Shown piece after piece: positions 7,220 through 15,686 of a stretch of DNA of 64,000 bases. A model generated the notes under the pieces. It was not told the DNA's origin. It did no database searches and worked only from the letters and a program-made list of their open reading frames with translations. Position 1 is the stretch's first letter; the number at the start of each line of letters is the position of its first letter. This DNA comes from Andreprevotia lacus DSM 23236. Its GTDB lineage: Bacteria > Pseudomonadota > Gammaproteobacteria > Burkholderiales > Chitinibacteraceae. Made by a program: the position numbers and the translations under genes. Location: positions 1 through 64,000 of the forward strand of contig NZ_FWXD01000006.1 of NCBI RefSeq assembly GCF_900176275.1. The letters are read 5' to 3'.

Positions 7220-9085
7220 TCATGGCATCAGGTTGAGTGGCGAAGCCGCGTGGAAAGGGCTGCTGTGGGCCGGCAGGGTGAAGTAGAAGGTAGCGCCCTG
7301 GCCCGGCTCGCTCTTTGCCCAGATGCGGCCATCGTGGCGATTGATGATGCGCTGCACCAGCGCGAGGCCAATGCCGTTGCCGCTGTAGTCCGAGTGCAGG
7401 CGCTGGAAGGGGTTGAACAGCTTGCTGGCCTGCGCCATGTCAAAGCCGATGCCGTTGTCGCTCACGTAGTAAACGCTCTGGCCGTGCACATGGGTGACGC
7501 CAACTTCGATGCGTGGGTGGCCCTGCTTGTCGGTGAACTTCCAGGCATTGTCGAGCAGGTTATACAGCGCGATGCGGATCAGCTTGGGGTCGGCCTCGAC
7601 GTTCAGCGCAGGGGCAATGGCAATCTCGATGGGCCGGTTGGGCTGCAGCAGCTGGAATTCCTCGATGATTTCACGCGCGATGTCTGACAGGTCGATCAAC
7701 TGCCGGCGCACGTCGCTGCGGTTGAGCTTGGCCAGCGACAGCAAGTCGTCGATCAGGGTGGCCATGGCCTGTGTAGCGCTGCGGATGCGTGCCAGATAGT
7801 TGCGCGCACTGGCATCGAGCTTGTCGCTGTAATCCTCGCGCAGCACCTGCGAGAAGCCGTCTATGGTACGCAGCGGCCCACGCAAATCCTGCGAGATCGA
7901 GTGCGACAGCGTATCCAGCTCGTGGTTGGCGGTGGCCAGTGCGCGCGTGCGCAGCTCGACGGTTTCTTCAAGGTGGTTGCGGTATTGTTCCAGCTCCAGC
8001 TCGGCTTGCTTGCGCGCGGTGATGTCGATCATGAAGCCCTGCAGCTGCCGCTGGTCACCCTCGCCACGGCTGGCGGCCATCAGCAGCACCCAGACCGTGC
8101 GGCCGTCCTTGGCGAGGAAGCGGCATTCAAACTCCAGCTCCTGATTGGTCGATTGCTCGCTGAACAGGCGATAGGCGAGGTGACGGTCGTCCGGATGCAG
8201 GTAGTTGGACAGGAAGGCTTCGTGGTACCACAGGGTCAAGGGGTAGCCGAGCAGCTTCTCAGCCTGCGAGCCGATATAGGTGAAGCGCCATTCGCTGGCA
8301 TTGGCATCCCACGGGATGACTTGGGTCGATTCGATCAGCCGTTGATAGCGGTCCTGACTGACGCGCAGTGCCGATTCAATCTGCCGGCGGCTGAGGATGT
8401 CGGCTTCCAGTTGCAGGTTTTTCTGCTCCAGCGCCTCAACCATTGCATGCAGTGACTGGCGCGTGGTTTCCAGGTTGTGGCCCAATTGGCCGATTTCATC
8501 GCTGCGGTGCCAGACAAAGGGCTCATCCAGCTGGCGATTGGCCAGTTTGAGCGACTGGCGCGACAGCTCGGCCATCGGCTTGACCACGCGCGAGTTGAGC
8601 AGGAACAGGATCAGCCCCAGGCTGATGACCAGCTGCACGATGACGGCGCCCACATAGAGGTGTTGTTCCTGCTCGATGGCCGCGATTTCCTTGCCGTCAT
8701 CCAGCTCGACGGTCACGGTGCCGATATTGTTGCCCTGCTTGCTCACCACGCGGGTCAGGGTGTGCACGTGGCCGGTGCGCCGCTCGGGCTTGCTGGCCGA
8801 CAGGAACACACCCAGCGTGGTGTCATTGATGGTGACACGGATGATGCGGTCATCGCTCATCACCGAGTCGAGCAGGGGCCGGCCGGCATCGGGCGACAGG
8901 TTCCACAGTGGCTCCTGCATGCCCAGCACGAGAATGTCAGCAACGCGTTGATGGTCGCGCACGCTTTGCGCGCGCGCCTGATCCAGCTGACTGTTCAGCA
9001 ACACCAGGCTATTGATCGCAGCCGGCACCAGCAGGCCGGCCAGGATGGCGAGAATGAGCGCAGCGCGGAGCGAAAGGTTTTTCAT
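7220..9085 (-). CDS. Membrane PAS sensor histidine kinase with Gln in place of the phospho-acceptor His
   Basis: 621 residues: transmembrane helix at about 7-28, a periplasmic loop of about 120 residues, a second helix near 148-168, HAMP (VVKPMAELS onward), a short coiled coil, a PAS domain with its PAC segment ending QGFMIDITARKQAE near residue 360, then HisKA and HATPase_c. The HATPase part is intact: NLLDNAWKFTD, DNGIGFD, FQRLH and GNGIGLALVQRI. The H-box reads SHSISQDLRGPLRTIDGF, where close relatives have S-x-S-H-D-L-R; the acceptor position is Gln399 (codon at 7889-7891). No response regulator is adjacent. It resembles bacteriophytochrome/Cph1-type kinases. Confidence 0.9.
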   Translation of the reverse strand: MKNLSLRAALILAILAGLLVPAAINSLVLLNSQLDQARAQSVRDHQRVADILVLGMQEPLWNLSPDAGRPLLDSVMSDDRIIRVTINDTTLGVFLSASKPERRTGHVHTLTRVVSKQGNNIGTVTVELDDGKEIAAIEQEQHLYVGAVIVQLVISLGLILFLLNSRVVKPMAELSRQSLKLANRQLDEPFVWHRSDEIGQLGHNLETTRQSLHAMVEALEQKNLQLEADILSRRQIESALRVSQDRYQRLIESTQVIPWDANASEWRFTYIGSQAEKLLGYPLTLWYHEAFLSNYLHPDDRHLAYRLFSEQSTNQELEFECRFLAKDGRTVWVLLMAASRGEGDQRQLQGFMIDITARKQAELELEQYRNHLEETVELRTRALATANHELDTLSHSISQDLRGPLRTIDGFSQVLREDYSDKLDASARNYLARIRSATQAMATLIDDLLSLAKLNRSDVRRQLIDLSDIAREIIEEFQLLQPNRPIEIAIAPALNVEADPKLIRIALYNLLDNAWKFTDKQGHPRIEVGVTHVHGQSVYYVSDNGIGFDMAQASKLFNPFQRLHSDYSGNGIGLALVQRIINRHDGRIWAKSEPGQGATFYFTLPAHSSPFHAASPLNLMP

Positions 9086-9130
9086 GTAAACGCTAGTTTG
9101 GCATGGCGCCGGTCGCCATAGTCTAGTTCA

Positions 9131-9186
9131 AGTTGCATGTCACCTGCATCCTGCAAATCTTGCAAACTGCAACAAGCTTGCTGCAA
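9131..9186. repeat. Cluster of TTGCA/CTGCAA repeats in the divergent dadA promoter region
   Basis: Copies of (T/C)TGCA(A/T) start at 9132, 9144, 9151, 9160, 9167 and 9181, in a 178-base gap between the divergent kinase and dadA genes. The spacing is irregular. It could be a regulator-binding array, for example for an Lrp/AsnC-type regulator of D-alanine catabolism, but nothing proves that. Confidence 0.3.
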
Positions 9187-9262
9187 GGCAAAAAGATACC
9201 GAAAAACCACCCCTGCCCGCGGCGGCCGACGGCATAATCCGCAGCTCGGGGGTAGCAATATT

Positions 9263-10519
9263 ATGCGGGTAATCGTATTGGGGGCTGGCGTGATCGGCGT
9301 CACGTCCGCCTGGTTCCTCAATCAGGCAGGTCATGATGTGACCGTGATCGAGCGCGCGCCGGAAGCTGCGCGCGAAACCAGTTATGCAAACGGCGGCCAG
9401 ATTTCGGTTTGCCATGCCGAGCCATGGGCCAACCCCAAGGCACCGTGGCGCGTGCTGCAATGGCTGGGCGAGGAAGATGCACCGTTGTTGTTCCGTCTGC
9501 GTGCCGACCCGGCATTGTGGCGCTGGGGCTGGCAGTTTCTGCGCCAATGTACACCGGCACGTGCCAGAGCCAACCTGCAGCATCTGGTGCGCCTTGGCCT
9601 CTACAGCCGCAGCGAGTTGCAGGCGCTGCGTGCCGCAACCGGCATTCAATATGACGAGCGCCGCGAAGGCATACTTCATTTCTATACCGACGAGGCCGAT
9701 TTTGCTGCCGCCATACCCGCCGCAGCACTGATGCGCGACACGGGGCTGGACCGCGAAGTGAAAACTGCTGCCGAGTGTCTCGCCATCGAGCCGGCGCTGG
9801 CGCGCTCGCATCGCCGCATCGTGGGTGGCACCTATACGCCGTCGGATGAATCCGGCGATGCGCGCCAGTTCACCAACGCGCTGGTGCAGCGTTGCGAGCA
9901 GCACGGCGTGCGCTTTCGCTACGACTGCCGCATTGACGGGCTGCAGGACGAGGGCGGCCGGATCAGCGCGGTGCAGGTGCATGGCGAACGTGGCGCAGAA
10001 TTGTTGCGGGCCGATGCCTTCCTCGTCTGCCTGGGCAGCTATAGTGCGCTGCAACTGCGCCCGCTGGGCATCCGGCTCGATCTGTATCCGGCCAAGGGCT
10101 ATTCGGCGACGATACCGTTGCGGGGCGGCGATATCGCGCCCACGGTCAGCCTGACCGATGACGGGCAAAAGCTGGTGTTCTCGCGCTTGGGCGAGCGGTT
10201 GCGCGTGGCGGGTACGGCCGAATTCAACGGCTACAACCTGGATCTCAATCCGGTGCGTTGCCGGGCTTTGCTGGAACGCACGCGCAGTATCTTTCCTGAT
10301 ATCGCCGGCTACGACGAGGCCGAGTTCTGGACCGGCTTGCGGCCGGCCACGCCGGGGAATCTGCCGTATATCGGCCGCACGCGTTACGCCAACCTCTACC
10401 TGAACACCGGCCATGGCACCCTGGGCTGGACCGAATGCTGTGGCTCGGGCCATGCCATTGCCGACCTGATGTCCGGGCGACAGCCGGCAGTTGAATTTCC
10501 GTTCATCGACGGCATCTGA
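9263..10519 (+). CDS. dadA: D-amino-acid dehydrogenase, FAD-dependent
   Basis: 418 residues from the ATG at 9263, preceded by GGGGG; upstream in-frame codons run through the repeat-rich promoter region. The N-terminus is the FAD-binding motif VIVLGAGVIGVTSAWFLNQAGHDV, then TSYANGGQIS, typical of DadA. The C-terminus has FWTGLRPATPGNLPYIGRT and LNTGHGTLGWTECCGSGHAIADL. DadA oxidises D-amino acids, chiefly D-alanine, to 2-oxo acids and ammonia and passes electrons to the membrane quinone pool. No alanine racemase gene (dadX) is next to it. Confidence 0.92.
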   Translation: MRVIVLGAGVIGVTSAWFLNQAGHDVTVIERAPEAARETSYANGGQISVCHAEPWANPKAPWRVLQWLGEEDAPLLFRLRADPALWRWGWQFLRQCTPARARANLQHLVRLGLYSRSELQALRAATGIQYDERREGILHFYTDEADFAAAIPAAALMRDTGLDREVKTAAECLAIEPALARSHRRIVGGTYTPSDESGDARQFTNALVQRCEQHGVRFRYDCRIDGLQDEGGRISAVQVHGERGAELLRADAFLVCLGSYSALQLRPLGIRLDLYPAKGYSATIPLRGGDIAPTVSLTDDGQKLVFSRLGERLRVAGTAEFNGYNLDLNPVRCRALLERTRSIFPDIAGYDEAEFWTGLRPATPGNLPYIGRTRYANLYLNTGHGTLGWTECCGSGHAIADLMSGRQPAVEFPFIDGI

Positions 10520-10628
10520 AACGACAAGCGCCGTGGAAAATCACGGAGCAGGTACAATCTCACCGTTGCCGCGCCTGTCGCGGCCTTTTATTGCCGGGCG
10601 TGCTGCCCGCCATCAGGAGTTTTTCAGC

Positions 10629-11354
10629 ATGACCATTACCGTCAACGGCGTTGAAATCAGCCAGGCTCGCATCGATGCCGAGGTGCCGAACTTTGAAGGC
10701 GCCCCGTCGCCGATCGATGCCGCCACCCAACAGCTGATCCTGCACGAGCTGCTGCTGCAGACCGCCGTTGCCCAAGGCCTGACCGGTGAAACCGAAGACG
10801 AAAAGATTGGTGCGTTGCTGGACACGGCCATTCAGGTTGCGCCGGCCGGCGAAGCCGAATGTCGCGCTTTCTATGAGCAGAACCCGCAAAGCTTCGTGCG
10901 TGGCGAGCAAGTTGAAGCCAGCCACATCCTGTTCTCGGCCGAGAACGGCGTGCCGGCCAGCCTGGTGCGCGCCAAGGCTGAAGGTATTCTGGCCGAACTG
11001 AAGGCCGAGCCGTACAAGTTTGAAGCCTATGCACGCGAACACTCGGCCTGCCCGTCGGGCAAGCAAGGTGGCAACCTGGGCAACTTTGGCCGTGGCCAGA
11101 TGGTGCCGGAATTCGATGCCGCCGCATTCGCGCTGAATGAAGGCGAGTTGAGCCCGGAACTGGTCGAAACCCAGTTCGGTTTCCACATCATCAAGGCGGG
11201 CAAGAAGACCGCTGGCGAAAGCGTGTCCTTCGACGAAGTACAGGAACAGCTGCAGGACTATCTGACCAAGATGGCCGGCCGCCGCGCAATGAACGAATAT
11301 CTGGGTACCCTGGTGAAGGGTGCCAAGATCGAAGGCTATCAGCTCGAAGCTTGA
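10629..11354 (+). CDS. Parvulin-type peptidyl-prolyl isomerase
   Basis: 241 residues from the ATG at 10629 with AGGAG ten bases upstream. There is no signal peptide, so it is probably cytosolic, unlike PrsA or SurA. Residues about 95-200 form the parvulin domain: VEASHILF, a segment FEAYAREHSACPSGKQGGNLGNFGRGQMVPEF, and TQFGFHIIKAGKK. The N-terminal helical part resembles the NifM/PpiC-like chaperone arm. It should catalyse cis-trans isomerisation of X-Pro bonds. A TACAAT hexamer at 10553-10558 is a plausible -10, and a strong bidirectional terminator follows. Confidence 0.9.
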   Translation: MTITVNGVEISQARIDAEVPNFEGAPSPIDAATQQLILHELLLQTAVAQGLTGETEDEKIGALLDTAIQVAPAGEAECRAFYEQNPQSFVRGEQVEASHILFSAENGVPASLVRAKAEGILAELKAEPYKFEAYAREHSACPSGKQGGNLGNFGRGQMVPEFDAAAFALNEGELSPELVETQFGFHIIKAGKKTAGESVSFDEVQEQLQDYLTKMAGRRAMNEYLGTLVKGAKIEGYQLEA

Positions 11355-11371
11355 TCGCTGCTCGTTTCACG

Positions 11372-11398
11372 AAAAACCCCGCTGCGGCGGGGTTTTTT
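11372..11398. terminator. Bidirectional terminator between the parvulin and tetR genes
   Basis: An 11-bp stem (arms 11372-11382 and 11387-11397, core ACCCCGC/GCGGGGT) with a TGCG loop is flanked by A-run and T-run on opposite sides. It can therefore end transcription of both convergent genes. Confidence 0.9.
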
Positions 11399-11409
11399 CT
11401 TGCCTGTAC

Positions 11410-12024
11410 TCAAGTAACCAATGCCTGCGTGATCATCGTGCCTGCTACCTGCGGCAAGGCGGCGATCACCGGTGAAGCATTGCCAAAGGTCTGGCTGGCG
11501 GTATACGCGCCTTCAATCAGCAGGGCCAGGCCGCAGGCCAGGGCGTGCGGGTCGGCAGCGCCGGCGGCCACGCTCAGCGCCGTCAGCCGGGCCAGCAGGT
11601 CACGCTTGTTGTGCGCCACCATCTCGCGGGCGAAGTGGGCCGGGTCGGCAAATTCAGCGGCAATGTTGACGAAAGGGCAGCCCCGGTAATCGGGCTGGCA
11701 GGCGCGCGCGGCCAGATCAATGAAAAACTGGCGCAGCGCGGCAGCTGCATCAGCCGGGTGCTTGTTGATACTGGCGTTGAAGTAGGCCCAGAACTTCTCG
11801 TCGCGTCGCAGCAGGTATTGCCGCAGCAGCTCGTCCTTGGAGCTGAACTGCCGGTACAGGCTCATCTTGTTGATACCGGCTTCCTTCACGACCGCATCCA
11901 CGCCGACCGAACGCGCACCTTCGCGATAGAACAGGCTTTCCGCCGCATCCAGGATGCGGGCCGAGGCTTCGCTAGCGCTGACCACAATGCGTGGTGCGCG
12001 CGGCTTGCTGCTGGTGTCGTTCAT
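11410..12024 (-). CDS. TetR-family transcriptional repressor
   Basis: 204 residues. The N-terminal TetR helix-turn-helix is clear: ILDAAESLFYREGARSVGVDAVVKEAGINKMSLYRQFSSKDELL (about residues 23-67). The C-terminal ligand-binding domain has the GCPFVNIAAEF segment common in the AcrR/YcdC branch. It is divergent from the MFS gene, and the 129-bp gap holds two matched palindromes, so it very probably represses both genes until a ligand (likely a transported compound) binds. Confidence 0.92.
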   Translation of the reverse strand: MNDTSSKPRAPRIVVSASEASARILDAAESLFYREGARSVGVDAVVKEAGINKMSLYRQFSSKDELLRQYLLRRDEKFWAYFNASINKHPADAAAALRQFFIDLAARACQPDYRGCPFVNIAAEFADPAHFAREMVAHNKRDLLARLTALSVAAGAADPHALACGLALLIEGAYTASQTFGNASPVIAALPQVAGTMITQALVT

Positions 12025-12062
12025 GGCGGCTCGATCGTCATTGCCTCGTGATGATTGACAAT

Positions 12063-12112
12063 GTTACCGCTCGGTACATATGATGACAAGGCGTTGTTAC
12101 CGGTCGGTAACA
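12063..12112. promoter_or_regulatory. Two TetR-type operators
   Basis: TGTTACCGGTCGGTAACA (12095-12112) is a perfect palindrome with 8-bp arms around a GT centre. GTTACCGCTCGGTAC (12063-12077) is the same motif with slightly degenerate ends. Their centres are 33 bases apart, three helical turns, so dimers would bind the same DNA face. They lie 38 and 42 bases from the tetR and MFS start codons respectively. Confidence 0.85.
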
Positions 12113-12153
12113 TTAAGGGCGCCGCCAGCGGTGCCACCAACAGGAATTGCCTC

Positions 12154-13455
12154 ATGAAGCAACTTGCTGCGCGGCTGCAGGGCCGCATGCACTATGGCTG
12201 GATCGCCATTGCCGTCACCTTTCTGATCATGCTGGTGACTGCCGGCACGCGCGCCACGCCCAGCGTGATGATGGTGCCGCTGGAACACGAATTTGGCTGG
12301 AGCCGTGGCGCGATCTCGCTGGCCCTTTCGATCAACCTGGCGCTGTTCGGCCTGATGGGGCCGTTTGCCGCCGCTGCCATGCTGCGCTTCGGCCTGCGCC
12401 GCACCGTGATGCTGGCGCTGACCGTGCTGGCGGTATTCATTGGCCTGTCCAGCCTGATGCAGGCCACCTGGCAGCTGCAGCTCATCTGGGGGCTGATCGT
12501 CGGCTGTGCCACCGGGGCAACGTCGATGACCCTGGGGGCGACCGTGGTCAATCGCTGGTTTATAAAACAGCGCGGCCTCGCCATGGGCATCCTGACCGCC
12601 AGCTCGGCCACCGGGCAGCTGGTGTTCCTGCCCATCCTCGCGGCGTTGACCGAGCAACACGGCTGGCGGCCGGTGGTGCTGGTGGTGGCGGTGGCAGCTG
12701 CCGTCATCATTCCGCTGGTGTTGTTCCTGCTGCCCGAGCGGCCGGATCGCGTTGGACTGACGGCCTACGGTGCCAGTGCAGACGATGTGGTTGCACCGCC
12801 GCCGCAGCAGAGCCCGATCACGATTGCATTTGGCGCACTGGGCCGCGCAGCCCAAACGCGTGACTTCTGGCTGCTGTTTGCCAGCTTTTTCATCTGCGGC
12901 GCCAGTACCAACGGCTATATCGGCACGCACTTCATTGCCATGTGCGGTGACTACAACATCACGCCGGTGAAGGGCGCGGGCATTCTTGCCGCCATGGGGA
13001 TTTTCGATCTGCTGGGCACGACATTGTCGGGCTGGCTGTCCGACCGCTACAACGCGCGGGTATTGCTGTTCTGGTACTACGGCCTGCGTGGATTGGCGCT
13101 GCTCTACCTGCCGTATGCGTTTGGTTTCGGTTTGCTCGGCTTGCCCTTGTTCAGCTTGTTCTACGGGCTGGACTGGGTGGCTACCGTCCCGCCGACGGTG
13201 CGGCTGACCACCGACCGCTTTGGCCGGCAGGATGCGCCCGTCGTGTTCGGCTGGGTGGTGGCGGGCCACCAGTTGGGCGCCGCATTTGCCGCGCTGGGTG
13301 CCGGTCTGCTGCGCAGCAGCCTGGGTTCGTACAATGTGGCAACGTGGATTTCGGGCGGCCTGTGCATTATTGGGGCGGTTCTTGTGTTGCGCATCAACCG
13401 CAATGACAAGGCAAGTGCGGACGGCAAGCCCGTGCTGGCCGGCGCGGCCGCCTGA
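12154..13455 (+). CDS. MFS transporter
   Basis: 433 residues from the ATG at 12154, preceded by CAGGAA. About twelve hydrophobic segments are visible, with a hydrophilic loop near the middle (LLPERPDRVGLTAYGASADD). NRWFIKQRGLAMGILTASSATGQL is the typical helix 4-5 region of the monocarboxylate/oxalate-formate branch of the major facilitator superfamily. It should be an inner-membrane secondary transporter; substrate and direction cannot be decided. The divergent TetR gene and paired operators argue for induction by substrate. Its 3' end is only 17 bases from the convergent regulator gene. Confidence 0.88.
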   Translation: MKQLAARLQGRMHYGWIAIAVTFLIMLVTAGTRATPSVMMVPLEHEFGWSRGAISLALSINLALFGLMGPFAAAAMLRFGLRRTVMLALTVLAVFIGLSSLMQATWQLQLIWGLIVGCATGATSMTLGATVVNRWFIKQRGLAMGILTASSATGQLVFLPILAALTEQHGWRPVVLVVAVAAAVIIPLVLFLLPERPDRVGLTAYGASADDVVAPPPQQSPITIAFGALGRAAQTRDFWLLFASFFICGASTNGYIGTHFIAMCGDYNITPVKGAGILAAMGIFDLLGTTLSGWLSDRYNARVLLFWYYGLRGLALLYLPYAFGFGLLGLPLFSLFYGLDWVATVPPTVRLTTDRFGRQDAPVVFGWVVAGHQLGAAFAALGAGLLRSSLGSYNVATWISGGLCIIGAVLVLRINRNDKASADGKPVLAGAAA

Positions 13456-13472
13456 GTACGGCCGACGCCGCT

Positions 13473-15686
13473 TCAGCGTTGTTGCACCCAGGCCAGCAGG
13501 TCCTGTAGCGGCATCGGCTCGGCGTAGTGGAAGCCTTGTGCCTCGCCGCAGCCCAGTGCGCGCAGGAAGCCGGCTTGTTCGGCGGTCTCCACGCCCTCGG
13601 CAATGGTGGTCAGGCCCAGGCGCTTGCCCAGCGCGATGATGGTCTCGGCAAACATGCCGCCCCGACCGGCGGCAATCTCGCTGATGAAGGCACGGTCGAT
13701 TTTCAGGCAGTCTATCGGCAGGTCCTTGAGCTGGGACAGCGACGAATAGCCGGTGCCGAAGTCATCGATGGCAATGCGTACGCCCAGCGCCCGCAATGCC
13801 TGCAGACTGGAGACCACCACCTTGGGTTCGTCCATGGCGATGCTCTCGGTGATTTCCAGCTCCAGCGCGTTGGCGGGCACGCGCAAGCTGCCCAGCAAAG
13901 TGGCAATGCGCTCGGTCAGCCCGCCGGCGCGGAACTGCGGCATGCTGACATTGACCGCGATCCGGCGCGGAGCACCCTCGATGGCGATGAGCTGGTGATA
14001 GGCCAGACAAGCCTGCTGCATCACCCAGTCGCCGATTTCGACGATCAGCCCTGAATACTCAGCCAGCGGGATGAACACGGTGGGCGGATGCACAAAGCCG
14101 CTGCCGTCGGGCCAGCGCAGCAGTGCTTCCACACCCACCGCGCGGCCGCTGGCCATGTCGATCTGCGGCTGATACCAGACCACCAGCTTGCCGGCGTGAA
14201 AATCGTGCCGCAGCTGGCGGATGACCTCTTGCCGCCAGCGTGTATCGGCTTCCATCTCGCGCGTGAAGCGTTCGTGCTTGCCATGCAGGTTGCGCTTGGC
14301 CAGATTGAGCGCGATGGTGGCACGCTTGAGCAGTACAAAGCCCGTGTCGTCGCGGCTGATTGGGCATTCGCCCAGGGTGACGGTGACGGGCAACAGGTGC
14401 TCGCCCACCTCGAACGGGCGGGCCATCAGGCTGAAGATGCCCTGGGCATTCAACAGACCCGCAGGGCCAAGCACGCCGAACACGTCGGCGCCGATGCGTG
14501 CCACGGTGCAGTCGGGCAACTGGCGGCTGTCCAGTCGCGCGGCAACGGCCACCAGCAGCGCGTTGCCCACGTCGTGGCCCAGTGCATCGTTGATGTCGGC
14601 AAAGTGGTCGATATCCAGCAGCATCACCACCGGGTCGACCATGCCCTGCCGCGTGGCCGCATCCAGCTGCAGGATGAAATGGCTGCGGTTGGACAAGTGG
14701 GTAAGCGCATCGTGATACGCAGCGAAGTTCAGCTGCTCCACATGGCGCACATTGCTGAAGCAGGCCGTGATATTGGCGGCAAAGACTTCCAGCAATTGCT
14801 GGTCACCATTACCGAGCGGCTGCACGGTGTTGATGTAGACGGCGGCATCCTGATCGGCGCCGCCCAGGAACAGCGTGGTATGGCGCGCATCGAACTGGTG
14901 CTGGCCCTGCGCCATGGTGTTTTCGATGGCGAGGCGGATCTGCTGGTCTTCCAACTGATCCAGCGGACGGGCAATGAAGCGCGCCAGCCGGCCCGCCGCG
15001 CCAACGACGAACAGACGCTGCATGTCTTCGCCATCTGGCGTGCCGCGTTGCGCGCATACGATACCGTCCAGCGACAGCTTGAGCAGCGCGGTCAGCTGAG
15101 TGAGCACGCCCTCGGCAAACTGGCTGATGGCATGTGTTTCCATCAGGCAGGAGACCGCGCGCACGATCAGCTCCAGACCGCGCCGGTTCTCGGCAATGGT
15201 GCGTATCTGGTCGTATGAGCGCAGCGCGGCCATCAAGGCGGTGATCAGGCGCGTGCGTGTCAGCTCATCCTTGGTGCGGTAGTCATTGATGTCGTAGTCG
15301 GTGAAGACGGCCAGCTCCGGCGCATAGCCAGGCTGCCCGGTGCGCAGGATGATGCGCATCTCGGTCAGCGCCAGCGTGTTGCGGATATGTGCAACCAGCG
15401 CCAGCCCTGCGTCCTCGGTTTCCATCACCACGTCGAGCAATGCAACGGCAAAATCCTGCCGCTGCGCCAGAATGGCACGCGCCTCGCTGGCCGAGAGCGC
15501 ATGCACCAGTTCCAGCGGCCGCCCCAGCAAGGTCAGCCCGGTCAGTGTGTAGCGGGTGGCGGCGTGGACTTCGTCATCATCATCGACCACCAGCACTGGC
15601 CAGCTGCGCAGCGGCTTGTTTGCACTGGGTGCGGGCTGGTCTGCAGCGAACTGCAGCAGCTCATCCTTGGGCAACAGGGTGCTCAT
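13473..15686 (-). CDS. Response regulator: receiver-DUF3369-GGDEF(degenerate)-EAL (second copy)
   Basis: 737 residues with the same layout as the gene at 2205-4472. The receiver has VDDDDE near 35 and phospho-acceptor Asp85 in VALLDVVM; DUF3369 follows. The GGDEF position reads RIGADVF, so cyclase activity is unlikely. The EAL domain retains EALLRW near 518, NVSMPQF, EITES, DDFGTG, KIDRAF and AEGVE, so it should degrade c-di-GMP. It overlaps the upstream CHASE-PAS kinase by 26 bases and is surely its partner. Both copies share ILRTGQPGYAPE-like text in the receiver/DUF3369 junction. Confidence 0.92.
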   Translation of the reverse strand: MSTLLPKDELLQFAADQPAPSANKPLRSWPVLVVDDDDEVHAATRYTLTGLTLLGRPLELVHALSASEARAILAQRQDFAVALLDVVMETEDAGLALVAHIRNTLALTEMRIILRTGQPGYAPELAVFTDYDINDYRTKDELTRTRLITALMAALRSYDQIRTIAENRRGLELIVRAVSCLMETHAISQFAEGVLTQLTALLKLSLDGIVCAQRGTPDGEDMQRLFVVGAAGRLARFIARPLDQLEDQQIRLAIENTMAQGQHQFDARHTTLFLGGADQDAAVYINTVQPLGNGDQQLLEVFAANITACFSNVRHVEQLNFAAYHDALTHLSNRSHFILQLDAATRQGMVDPVVMLLDIDHFADINDALGHDVGNALLVAVAARLDSRQLPDCTVARIGADVFGVLGPAGLLNAQGIFSLMARPFEVGEHLLPVTVTLGECPISRDDTGFVLLKRATIALNLAKRNLHGKHERFTREMEADTRWRQEVIRQLRHDFHAGKLVVWYQPQIDMASGRAVGVEALLRWPDGSGFVHPPTVFIPLAEYSGLIVEIGDWVMQQACLAYHQLIAIEGAPRRIAVNVSMPQFRAGGLTERIATLLGSLRVPANALELEITESIAMDEPKVVVSSLQALRALGVRIAIDDFGTGYSSLSQLKDLPIDCLKIDRAFISEIAAGRGGMFAETIIALGKRLGLTTIAEGVETAEQAGFLRALGCGEAQGFHYAEPMPLQDLLAWVQQR

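Noticed and set aside
12097-13269. 390-codon frame opposite the MFS gene
   Set aside because: Biased toward His, Gln and Arg, as expected for antisense of membrane protein codons, and it covers the TetR operators.
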